From assembly GCA_016935935.1 (NCBI GenBank), contig JAFGPZ010000115.1, positions 1-12,624 on the forward strand: a stretch of 12,624 nt of DNA, in the 5' to 3' direction. Below, in pieces: positions 6,630 to 12,624 of the stretch. The notes under the pieces were generated by a model. The model was not told where the DNA came from. It saw nothing but the letters and a program-made list of their open reading frames with translations, and ran no database searches. The stretch comes from Deltaproteobacteria bacterium (GTDB lineage: Bacteria > Desulfobacterota > Syntrophia > Syntrophales > UBA2210). A program made the position numbers and the translations under genes. Position 1 is the stretch's first letter; each line of letters begins with the position of its first letter.

Positions 6630-7640
6630 TTACTTCATCAGACCTTTTTCTTTGTAGTATTTTTCGGCTCCTGCATGGAAGGGGATGGTAATCCCGGCCA
6701 GGGCGGTATCCAGAGTTATATCCTTGCCCTGCTGATGCACCTGAGCCAGAATTTCTGCCCCACTCATTTTCTCCTTGCCTTTACGGTAGAGAAGAGGGGT
6801 CTTTTCATAGAGGACCTTGGTCATTTCATATACCAGTTCTTCCGAGACCTTGTCATGTGTAACCCAGATTGCCATCATTGCAATGGTCTGAACGGGCTCG
6901 GTCTGCCCTTTATAGGTATTAGCCGGTATGGTCATGGCGACATAGAATGGAAACTTCGCTGTCAATTTTTTAACGGCTTCCGGAGAAAGAGACACAAAAT
7001 TTGTCTTCTTTGACATGGTCAAATCGATAATAGCCGACGCGGGAAAACCTGCCGTCTTGAAGAGCATGTCGTCTTGATCATCCTTGAGACGGGATGCAGC
7101 CACATCGTAATCCACATAATCGGGCGTTATCATGTCATAGGTAATTCCATGAGAGTCAAGGATATTTTTGGTATCGAATTCGGTTCCACTTCCCTTGTCA
7201 CCTACGGCAATCCGTTTCCCTTTGACGTCGGCGATGGTCTTGATACCCGTCTCCGCTCTGGCAACTATCTGAATAGTCTCGGGATAGAGTGAGGCAATGG
7301 CGCGGAGATTCTTCAGCGCACGGCCTTCCCAAGGACCTTTTCCATTGAAGGCAGAATCGGCGACATTATTCTGTACAAAGGCCGTTTCAGCATCTCCCTT
7401 TGCTACTATGTTACAGTTCGCCACAGAGGCGTTGCCGCTCTGAGCGGAGGCTGAAACATCCGGGATTTTATTGGAAATAACCTGAGCCAAGGCACCTCCC
7501 AGAGGATAATACACGCCACCAGTGCCACCCGTCACTATGGCAACGAACTCCACCTTCTTGGCAACTGCCGGGCCTCCAAAGAGAAAACTAAAGGATACAA
7601 CGAGGGTTAAAACAAGTAAGAGCTTTCTGTGTTTCTTCAT
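6630..7640 (-). CDS. TAXI family TRAP transporter solute-binding protein
   Basis: A 336-aa periplasmic binding protein of normal family length. The ATG at 7640 follows AAGGAG with 6 nt spacing. Residues 1-27 form a Sec signal peptide: basic MKKHRK, a hydrophobic core, and cleavage after AVA (25-27). Mature landmarks seen: TGGTGGVYYPLGGALA (37-52), AFVQNNVA (87-94), IASLYPETIQIV (115-126), GKRIAVGDKGSGTE (141-154) and, near the end, IPFHAGAEKYYKEKG. These define the TAXI (TRAP-associated extracytoplasmic immunogenic) family. Characterised TAXI proteins bind glutamate, glutamine or related C5 compounds, but the ligand cannot be deduced here. It delivers solute to the fused permease encoded two genes downstream. 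First gene after a 254-bp gap, so probably the first gene of its own unit. A stem-loop follows the gene. Confidence 0.95.
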   Translation of the reverse strand: MKKHRKLLLVLTLVVSFSFLFGGPAVAKKVEFVAIVTGGTGGVYYPLGGALAQVISNKIPDVSASAQSGNASVANCNIVAKGDAETAFVQNNVADSAFNGKGPWEGRALKNLRAIASLYPETIQIVARAETGIKTIADVKGKRIAVGDKGSGTEFDTKNILDSHGITYDMITPDYVDYDVAASRLKDDQDDMLFKTAGFPASAIIDLTMSKKTNFVSLSPEAVKKLTAKFPFYVAMTIPANTYKGQTEPVQTIAMMAIWVTHDKVSEELVYEMTKVLYEKTPLLYRKGKEKMSGAEILAQVHQQGKDITLDTALAGITIPFHAGAEKYYKEKGLMK

Positions 7641-7685
7641 TATGTTCTCCTTTCAATTTGTAATAGACTCGCAACTTCTTACAAT

Positions 7686-7778
7686 ATAATCACAACGCTC
7701 TTTCCAGATCTACTACCACCTCCTTACTCAAAACATTTCAGGGACCATACATGACTGATCTCTGTTTGTTGTGATTAT
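7686..7778. promoter_or_regulatory. Perfect 11-bp inverted repeat in the TAXI leader
   Basis: ATAATCACAAC at 7686-7696 and its exact reverse complement GTTGTGATTAT at 7768-7778, separated by 71 nt. The outer arm overlaps the candidate -10 box. It could be two operator half-sites in opposite orientation or the base of a long leader RNA stem; the sequence alone does not decide. Confidence 0.4.
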
Positions 7779-7806
7779 CGTAGCATCTTTTTGAATTTAA
7801 CGGCAA
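7777..7806 (-). promoter_or_regulatory. Possible sigma-70-type promoter for the TAXI-TRAP operon
   Basis: On the minus strand TTGCCG (7801-7806) and TACGAT (7777-7782) are 18 nt apart; each matches 4 of 6 consensus bases. It lies about 140 bp before the start codon, which implies a long leader. Weak evidence. Confidence 0.28.
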
Positions 7807-7894
7807 GCATATTTTTTCTAAAATCCCACAGTTATAAGGCAGTGCCAAAGTGTCGTGAAGCTGTCAATCACCGTTCCAAGTCAAGTTCAACAAG

Positions 7895-8758
7895 CTACTG
7901 AACATATTCCAGTAATTCATCGAGATTTCCGGCAACCCTGACACCGGCCCCGGTCAGGCTTTTCACCTTTGATTCCGGTGTGCCAAACCCTTGTGATATG
8001 ATGGCTCCCGCGTGTCCCATCCTCTTTTCACGAGGCGCAGTCAACCCGGCTATATAGGCCACAACCTCCTTGGGGTAACTGCTTTCCTTGATGTACTGGG
8101 CTGCAATCTCCTCTCCAGTACCTCCTATTTCACCAATCATAATAACCTTCGTCGTATCTTCGTCATGACGAAACATTTCCAGCACATCGGTGAAGTCGGT
8201 CTTTTTGACTGCGTCTCCGCCTATACCGACGCAGGTTGATTGCCCAATTCCCCTGTAGGTCAAATTTGAAGCAATCTCGTGGGTAAGGGTCCCGCTTCGG
8301 GATACAATGCCCACATTGCCGCGGCTATATATAAATCCGGGCATGATGCCCACCTTGCTGCGTTCGGGACTGATGATTCCTATGGTGTTCGGTCCCACCA
8401 CAACACAGTGATTATTCCTGCCGGCGAGGCTTCTGATCTTGAGGGCGTCATGCAGGGGTACAAATTCCGTTATGATGACAATGAGCGGAATGTTATTTTC
8501 CATGGCCTCGATGGCCGCTGCCAATACACCAGCAGCCGGTACGACTATCATGGTCGCATCTATACGATGATACTGCTTAGCCTCAGAAACAGTATCGTAA
8601 ACGGGAAGACCCTGTGTCTTTTCTCCCCCCTTTCCAGGAGTAACACCTCCAACAACCTTGACATTATATTCCAGCATCTTCAGGGTATGGTATCTGCCCT
8701 GCGTGCCCGTTATCCCCTGTATCAATACCTGGGTATCTTCATTTACCAGAATAGCCAC
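7895..8758 (-). CDS. sucD: Succinyl-CoA synthetase-type ADP-forming acyl-CoA ligase, alpha subunit
   Basis: A 287-aa CoA-binding and phosphohistidine subunit, family-normal length. GTG start at 8758 with AAGGAG 9 nt upstream, 3 bp after the beta-subunit stop. Seen: Rossmann CoA-binding part with QGITGTQGRYH (14-24) and VGGVTPGKGG (36-45), ITEFVP (96-101), GPNTIG (122-127), VSRSGTLTH (152-160), CVGIGGD (176-182), EIGG with Glu210, and RMGHAGAI with the phosphorylated His249. Reaction: acyl-CoA + ADP + Pi to acid + CoA + ATP, in the cytoplasm. Catalytic residues are intact, but some contacts differ from E. coli SucD: the substrate Tyr159 position is His160, the Cys of GPNC is Thr125, and the Gly of ITEG is Phe. 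It may therefore act on an acyl-CoA other than succinyl-CoA; the symbol reflects homology only. Confidence 0.9.
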   Translation of the reverse strand: MAILVNEDTQVLIQGITGTQGRYHTLKMLEYNVKVVGGVTPGKGGEKTQGLPVYDTVSEAKQYHRIDATMIVVPAAGVLAAAIEAMENNIPLIVIITEFVPLHDALKIRSLAGRNNHCVVVGPNTIGIISPERSKVGIMPGFIYSRGNVGIVSRSGTLTHEIASNLTYRGIGQSTCVGIGGDAVKKTDFTDVLEMFRHDEDTTKVIMIGEIGGTGEEIAAQYIKESSYPKEVVAYIAGLTAPREKRMGHAGAIISQGFGTPESKVKSLTGAGVRVAGNLDELLEYVQ

Positions 8759-8761
8759 AGC

Positions 8762-9916
8762 TTATAACTCCTTATGCCTTATTTTTTCATTCAATAGAAT
8801 AACCGCTTCCCCGGTTGTTCCGAATTTTACGATTGGAATATCTCTATCTTCCAGAAGGGCCCATCCTTCATCCTGGGAATGGCCGCGCATTTTCACTACA
8901 ATTACCTGGTTCGGCTTTTCTTCATCTACCACACGGACAATCCCCTTAGCCATCTTTTCACAGTTGTTTATACCGCCGAAAAGATTCATGAGGACACCCT
9001 TAACACCTGGAGTTTTCAATACAATGCTCAAAGCCGCTGCCGTCTTCTCTTCTGTTGCATCACCGCCCAGGTCGAGGAAGTTAGCAGGTTTCCTCCCGTG
9101 AGCAGCTATCATGTCCATGGAAGCCATGCCCAGTCCGGCTCCTCCGGCAATTAACCCGATGTCACCACCACCCATGCTGACGTAGGAAACACCACTCTTC
9201 CGGGCCTCCCACTCCAGAGGATCAAGCGTTGCATCCTCACGCTTGATAGAATCCATCTGTTTGACGCGAGAAAGCCCAGCGTCGTCTATTTCAACCTTTG
9301 AATCGGCGGCTATAACCCTGCCTGATTTATCCAGCACGAGAGGATTGATCTCTGTAGTTATCGCGTGACAGGCGAAATAACAATGAACCAGATTAAACAA
9401 AACTTTTGCCAGCGAGAGAACACTCCCGTCGCTTATCCCAGTTTTTTTAATAATGTCAATCATATGGTAGAGATAGTATGCCTTTAAAGGATCAAGGTAT
9501 TCTTTGGCAAGCCTCTCCGGCATCTCCTTGGAAACCTTCTCAATATCGACGCCTCCCTCGGACGACACAATCAACAAAGGGAGAGATTCCCGGGGGTCCA
9601 AAGTTATGCCCATATAAAACTCGCGCGCTATGGCAAGCTTTTCCTCTATCAATATCTGCTTTACCGATTCACCGGAAAAACCTGCCGACAGCAGTTCCTC
9701 GACGTGTCTTTCCAGTTCCGTCATCGTTTCGGCAAACTTTATGCCTCCCGACTTTCCGCGTCCTCCGCGGAGAACCTGACTCTTGATAACCAAAGGGAAT
9801 CCCATCTCCTCCGCCGCCGCGCAGGCTTCTGACACCTTCGTTGCTACCCTGCCTTCAGGTGTGGGTATACCCATCGCGCGGAAAAGAGATTTGCCTTCGA
9901 ATTCATACAGCTTCAT
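8762..9916 (-). CDS. sucC: Succinyl-CoA synthetase-type ADP-forming acyl-CoA ligase, beta subunit
   Basis: A 384-aa ATP-grasp subunit, close to the usual 385-390 aa. The ATG at 9916 overlaps the upstream gamma-subunit stop as ATGA; GGAG lies 6 nt upstream. Seen: nucleotide-binding VIKSQVLRGGRGKSGGIK (43-60), Mg/ATP-site EINP (189-192), GGAGLGMASMDM (258-269), ANFLDLGGDA (278-287) and the NLFGGINNCE loop (311-320). In E. coli SucC the carboxylate substrate is held by Asn264 of VNGAGLA and by the GGIV loop; here the Asn is Gly258 and the loop reads GGIN. The usual RLxGTN/GNN motif is RGHSQ (344-348). So the fold and the ATP/ADP chemistry are secure, but succinate as substrate is not. It pairs with the alpha subunit encoded next and follows the 2-oxoacid oxidoreductase genes, so it likely harvests ATP from their acyl-CoA product. 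Confidence 0.9.
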   Translation of the reverse strand: MKLYEFEGKSLFRAMGIPTPEGRVATKVSEACAAAEEMGFPLVIKSQVLRGGRGKSGGIKFAETMTELERHVEELLSAGFSGESVKQILIEEKLAIAREFYMGITLDPRESLPLLIVSSEGGVDIEKVSKEMPERLAKEYLDPLKAYYLYHMIDIIKKTGISDGSVLSLAKVLFNLVHCYFACHAITTEINPLVLDKSGRVIAADSKVEIDDAGLSRVKQMDSIKREDATLDPLEWEARKSGVSYVSMGGGDIGLIAGGAGLGMASMDMIAAHGRKPANFLDLGGDATEEKTAAALSIVLKTPGVKGVLMNLFGGINNCEKMAKGIVRVVDEEKPNQVIVVKMRGHSQDEGWALLEDRDIPIVKFGTTGEAVILLNEKIRHKEL

Positions 9917-10470
9917 TTACTTCTCCCTTCCGTCTGTACCTTACCGATTGCATATCCCCGTGCCAGGGCCTTCCGATTCGCCTCAAGTGTCTTTTCCGGA
10001 ACATTACCTTCCAGCGATTTTTCGAGAGACTCAAGCTCTATCATACCACTGATCGCTGAGAGGGCTCCCAGCATTATAATATTCGCAAAGAGGGCCCTGC
10101 CAAACTCTTCCTCTGCAATCTTTGTGGCCTCTACGCGATAAACACGTTTCAGGTTTTCCGGGATTTTATTTATTAAGGTGGAATCGGCGATCACAAAGGT
10201 CTTTTCAGGATCAACCCTTTCAACATACTTATCCAAAGCAGGCTGAGACATCACTACAAAGGCATCAATATCGAGGGCCTTGACGTAATCTATGGATCCT
10301 TCGCTTATAATTACTTCAGAACGGCAGGCGCCGCCTCTGGCCTCTGGACCGTAGCTCTGCGTCTGTGCCACTTCCTTGTCTTCATACAACCCGGCTGCGT
10401 GTGTCACGAGCAAGGCCGCCTTGACTACGCCCTGCCCGCCAAATCCGGCAAATATTATCTCATTTCTCAT
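9913..10470 (-). CDS. korC: 2-oxoacid:ferredoxin oxidoreductase, gamma subunit
   Basis: A 185-aa protein, normal for the separate gamma chain of four-subunit OFORs. ATG at 10470, GGAGG 9 nt upstream; it overlaps the delta gene by 11 bp and the sucC-like gene by 4 bp. Seen: GFGGQGVVKAALL (9-21) and QTQSYGPEARGGACRSEV (36-53), the two signatures of the family. The gamma chain has no cofactor of its own, helps form the CoA-binding region and completes the alpha-beta-gamma-delta complex. The tight overlap with both neighbours points to translational coupling and a shared mRNA. Confidence 0.92.
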   Translation of the reverse strand: MRNEIIFAGFGGQGVVKAALLVTHAAGLYEDKEVAQTQSYGPEARGGACRSEVIISEGSIDYVKALDIDAFVVMSQPALDKYVERVDPEKTFVIADSTLINKIPENLKRVYRVEATKIAEEEFGRALFANIIMLGALSAISGMIELESLEKSLEGNVPEKTLEANRKALARGYAIGKVQTEGRSK

Positions 10471-10678
10471 TCTTCGAAGCCTCCACTGTTATTGCCATAT
10501 CGGGGCAAATCATTTCACACATCATGCAACCAATACAGTCCTCGGGTCGAACCGCATGGGGAATCAGATACCCCTTGGGATTTCTTATTGCAGAGATATC
10601 GAGCACATCCTTGGGACATTGATCTATACAGATACGGCATCCCTTACAGCACATTTCATCGATTATTATTCTGTTCAT
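10460..10678 (-). CDS. korD: 2-oxoacid:ferredoxin oxidoreductase, delta subunit (2[4Fe-4S] ferredoxin)
   Basis: A 72-aa ferredoxin-like chain carrying two complete [4Fe-4S] motifs: Cys11-x2-Cys14-x2-Cys17-x3-Cys21-Pro and Cys48-x2-Cys51-x2-Cys54-x3-Cys58-Pro. ATG at 10678, 2 bp after the beta-subunit stop, with AAAGGA inside the beta coding end. It carries electrons from the thiamine-diphosphate site to external ferredoxin. Position is unusual: in many genomes the delta gene comes first (D-A-B-C), while here it lies between beta and gamma. Confidence 0.93.
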   Translation of the reverse strand: MNRIIIDEMCCKGCRICIDQCPKDVLDISAIRNPKGYLIPHAVRPEDCIGCMMCEMICPDMAITVEASKNEK

Positions 10679-10680
10679 CG

Positions 10681-11496
10681 CTATCCTTTCCTTACCTTCA
10701 TCATGGCATATAGACTTTCAGATAATTCGGGCTTCCCCTTTTCTTCGTGGAGTTTACCGACCACTATTCTACCTTTAAGTTCACCGGGAGACATCTTCTC
10801 TGCCCTGGATAGCCTGACTGAATCTTCTTTAACCATCTTTACCATTTCGGCAGGGTCTCCCTTGCCGTATATATACCTGCCTGCCTGCGTTGGACACTGG
10901 GATATAACCTGAATAAAGGAAAATCCCTTATGCTCGATTCCTTCTTTTATGGCTTTCGCAAGTTCTCTGGGGTGTGCGCTGGTCCAGCGCGCGACGTATG
11001 TGGCGCCGGCTGCGATGGCCACCTTGCACGCATCAAAGGGCGCTTCGGGATTTCCATAGGGAGATGTCTGAGTCTTTGACTGAAAAGGAGTAGTCGGCGC
11101 CAGCTGTCCTCCAGTCATGCCGTAAATGTGATTATCCAGCATGACAACAGTTATATCGATATTGCGACGGCATGCGTGAATAAAGTGATTACCTCCGATA
11201 CCTATGCAATCTCCATCTCCGGAAAAGGCCATCACGATGCGCGCGGGATTGGCAAGCTTTAAGCCTGTGGCAGCGGCTATGGCCCTCCCATGCAGGGTAT
11301 GAATAACATCGGTATTAACAAAAACTGGTACCCAGCTTGAACATCCGATACCACCCACGAGTGACAGGTCGTCTATAATGCCCAGTTCATCGACGACCCG
11401 TAAAAAAGAATTAAGCACGGTACCATGCCCGCAGCCTGGACAGAATATGGTTGGTAACGCGCTCTTCCGTAAATATTTTTCAGCAACAGGATGCAT
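10681..11496 (-). CDS. korB: 2-oxoacid:ferredoxin oxidoreductase, beta subunit (ThDP-binding)
   Basis: A 271-aa thiamine-diphosphate subunit, normal for KorB-type chains. ATG at 11496, GGAG 11 nt upstream. Seen: FCPGCGHGTV with Cys19 and Cys22, GIGCSSW with Cys52, and Cys201 in SQCPTQ, together the four ligands of the internal [4Fe-4S] cluster; the ThDP/Mg motif SGDGDCIGIGGNHFIHA (92-108) closing at DN (121-122); and YGMTGGQ (125-131). It catalyses oxidative decarboxylation of a 2-oxoacid with CoA. The YGMTGGQ and GGNHFIHA forms match KorB (2-oxoglutarate) sequences from memory. However, the residue after Cys-Ser-Ser, usually Arg/Lys in KorB and corresponding to Lys49 of the Sulfolobus enzyme, is Trp55. 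Substrate is therefore uncertain. Cytoplasmic; oxygen-sensitive by family. Confidence 0.93.
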   Translation of the reverse strand: MHPVAEKYLRKSALPTIFCPGCGHGTVLNSFLRVVDELGIIDDLSLVGGIGCSSWVPVFVNTDVIHTLHGRAIAAATGLKLANPARIVMAFSGDGDCIGIGGNHFIHACRRNIDITVVMLDNHIYGMTGGQLAPTTPFQSKTQTSPYGNPEAPFDACKVAIAAGATYVARWTSAHPRELAKAIKEGIEHKGFSFIQVISQCPTQAGRYIYGKGDPAEMVKMVKEDSVRLSRAEKMSPGELKGRIVVGKLHEEKGKPELSESLYAMMKVRKG

Positions 11497-11531
11497 TGTA
11501 TATTATTCTCCTTCTTTTTTTCATGATATCT

Positions 11532-11556
11532 TGACAGGTGATTATCTGCACTGTCA
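11532..11556 (-). promoter_or_regulatory. Small inverted repeat in the alpha-beta gap
   Basis: TGACAG/CTGTCA (6 bp, 8 bp with one bulged base) directly after the alpha-subunit stop codon, in the 60-bp spacer before the beta start. A weak mRNA hairpin that could modulate the alpha:beta ratio; could be chance. Confidence 0.25.
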
Positions 11557-12624
11557 TCAGCCTTTAATTGCTTTAATAATTTCGTCAGGACTGTGTAACA
11601 CACCACCCAGCCTGGACAGAGAAATAACTTCCTGACCATCGGACGCGAGACGTTCCACTTCATGACAGATCTTTCCTATGTTCATTTCCGGCACGATTAC
11701 CCGTCTGGCATTTCGAATGGCTTCCCTGATCGCTCTTTCAGGGAAGGGCCATAGTATCTTCATCCTGATGAAACCAACCTTAAGTCCCTGCGCCCTGGCC
11801 TTTTTTACGGCGTCCAGAGCCGAACGCGCCACACTTCCATATGCAACAACGACACTATCGGCGTCTTCAAGGAAGGCATCTTCCACATCTTCCAGTTCGG
11901 TTGAGTGCCCGGTGATCTTTTCACACAGACGTTTCACCAGTTTCCCGCTGATAGAGGAATTGTTGCCTGCGCGATTCCCCATCTCGTCATGACACTGGCC
12001 GTCTATGAGAAGTTTATAGCCCTGACCGAATGCGGGCATTCCATCCAGGAGGCCCGATTCAAGCGGCTCATAAGGTTTATAGGTCTCGGGAGGTTTACTT
12101 GGCTTTGTCCGCTCCACAATTTCCACATCAGGCGATATTCGAATCTTTTCCCGCGTATGTCCCACGATCTCGTCGGAAAGAATGATAACGGGAACTCGAA
12201 ATGTTTCGGCCAGATTGAAGGCCTTTATGGTCAGATCGTAGGCCTCCTGTACCGATGACGGACAAAGGGCAATGATCTCATAGTCTCCGTGAGCTCCATA
12301 TTTTGCCTGCATTACATCCTGCTGTGAAGAAAGCGTTGGCTGACCAGTAGCGGGACCTCCCCGCATAACATCAATAATAACGCAGGGTGTCTCAGTCATA
12401 GCGGCAAAACCTATCCCTTCCTGCATCAGCGAAAATCCGGGGCCTGATGTTGCCGTACACGCCTTCATTCCTCCCCATGTAGCCCCAACCACTCCCACAA
12501 TCGACGCAATCTCATCTTCCATTTGCATGTAGATACCATCATTGAGGGACAATTTCAGGGCCATCTGCTCGGCAATCTCCGATGCCGGTGTAATGGGATA
12601 ACCGGCAAAGAAACGGCATCCCGC
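11557..12624 (-). CDS. korA: 2-oxoacid:ferredoxin oxidoreductase, alpha subunit, N-terminus cut by window edge
   Basis: The frame is open to base 12624, giving 355 visible residues; perhaps 15-25 N-terminal residues are missing compared with KorA chains of about 375-390 aa. Seen (visible numbering): GYPITPASEIAE (8-19), the hallmark YPITP; QMEDEIAS (34-41); ATSGPGFSLM (58-67); and RGGPATGQPT (88-97), the KorA-type substrate/CoA loop with its Arg. The C-terminal part contains DEIVGHTRE and VPEMNIGK. The alpha chain forms the pyrimidine side of the ThDP site together with beta. First gene of the visible operon; the promoter lies outside the window. Length shows gamma and delta are not fused to it. 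Family assignment is firm; the specific 2-oxoacid is not. Confidence 0.92.
   Translation of the reverse strand, partial: AGCRFFAGYPITPASEIAEQMALKLSLNDGIYMQMEDEIASIVGVVGATWGGMKACTATSGPGFSLMQEGIGFAAMTETPCVIIDVMRGGPATGQPTLSSQQDVMQAKYGAHGDYEIIALCPSSVQEAYDLTIKAFNLAETFRVPVIILSDEIVGHTREKIRISPDVEIVERTKPSKPPETYKPYEPLESGLLDGMPAFGQGYKLLIDGQCHDEMGNRAGNNSSISGKLVKRLCEKITGHSTELEDVEDAFLEDADSVVVAYGSVARSALDAVKKARAQGLKVGFIRMKILWPFPERAIREAIRNARRVIVPEMNIGKICHEVERLASDGQEVISLSRLGGVLHSPDEIIKAIKG

Larger units (their letters stand above)
7641..7894 (-). promoter_or_regulatory. Leader/intergenic region upstream of the TAXI-TRAP operon
   Basis: This 254-bp stretch without a gene separates the acyl-CoA ligase from the transporter operon. 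It holds a possible sigma-70 promoter, a perfect 11-bp inverted repeat 71 nt apart and a strong SD-like sequence with no gene behind it, each listed separately. I see no intrinsic terminator for the upstream operon here, so partial read-through is possible. Confidence 0.5.

Noticed and set aside
7830..7850. Possible sigma-54 promoter (TGGCAC then TATAA on the minus strand)
   Set aside because: The -24 half TGGCAC is good, but the -12 half lacks the required GC, so it does not meet the consensus.
9913..12624. Pyruvate:ferredoxin oxidoreductase as identity of the four-subunit enzyme
   Set aside because: The beta chain has the CPGCGHG, CSS and YGMTGGQ forms of KorB-type enzymes and the alpha chain has the GGPATGQPT loop; PorA/PorB-specific features are not seen. 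Substrate remains open among KOR/VOR-like options.

Overview
The whole window is coded on the minus strand and reads right to left as two or three co-directional transcription units. The gene set is that of a strict anaerobe: oxygen-sensitive ferredoxin-linked 2-oxoacid oxidoreductase, an aldehyde ferredoxin oxidoreductase family enzyme, no respiratory genes, moderate GC, and GTG/TTG starts with good Shine-Dalgarno sites. Together with a TAXI-type TRAP transporter and an intergenic element whose end (GATGGCCTCGTAAAAAGT) resembles repeats I recall from deltaproteobacterial genomes, this suggests Desulfobacterota/Deltaproteobacteria, perhaps Syntrophales-like. The placement is inference, not proof.

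Region 1 (12624 to 7895): a tight six-gene block. It holds a four-subunit 2-oxoacid:ferredoxin oxidoreductase in the order alpha (5' end cut by the window edge), beta, delta (2[4Fe-4S] ferredoxin), gamma, followed by the two subunits of a succinyl-CoA-synthetase-type ADP-forming acyl-CoA ligase (beta, then alpha). Apart from a 60-bp gap between alpha and beta, genes overlap by 4-11 bp or are 2-3 bp apart. The obvious reading is 2-oxoglutarate to succinyl-CoA to succinate plus ATP. However, substrate-contact positions in the ligase (SucC Asn264 to Gly, SucD Tyr159 to His, E. coli numbering) and one in the oxidoreductase beta subunit (Trp55, where KOR-type enzymes usually carry Arg/Lys) are altered, so another 2-oxoacid/acyl-CoA pair is a serious alternative.

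Region 2 (7894 to 2396): a 254-bp leader with a possible promoter and an 11-bp inverted repeat. It is followed by a TAXI solute-binding protein, an intergenic hairpin, a DUF1850 protein, an unusually long (914 aa) fused TRAP permease and a class IV aminotransferase. Region 3 (2395 to 1): a 154-bp palindromic MITE-like element, a D-cysteine desulfhydrase/ACC-deaminase family PLP enzyme, and the N-terminal 382 residues of an aldehyde ferredoxin oxidoreductase family protein, cut by the window start.

Taken together, uptake, transamination, ferredoxin-linked oxidative decarboxylation to an acyl-CoA, ATP-forming thioester cleavage and a tungsten/molybdenum aldehyde oxidoreductase make up the logic of peptide-fermenting archaea such as Pyrococcus. 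Here it is built from bacterial parts, with a SucCD-type ligase in place of the archaeal ACD enzyme. That reading is the most interesting hypothesis in the window. No RNA genes, CRISPR arrays, integrases or convincing intrinsic terminators were seen, and no intergenic stretch exceeds 300 bases.
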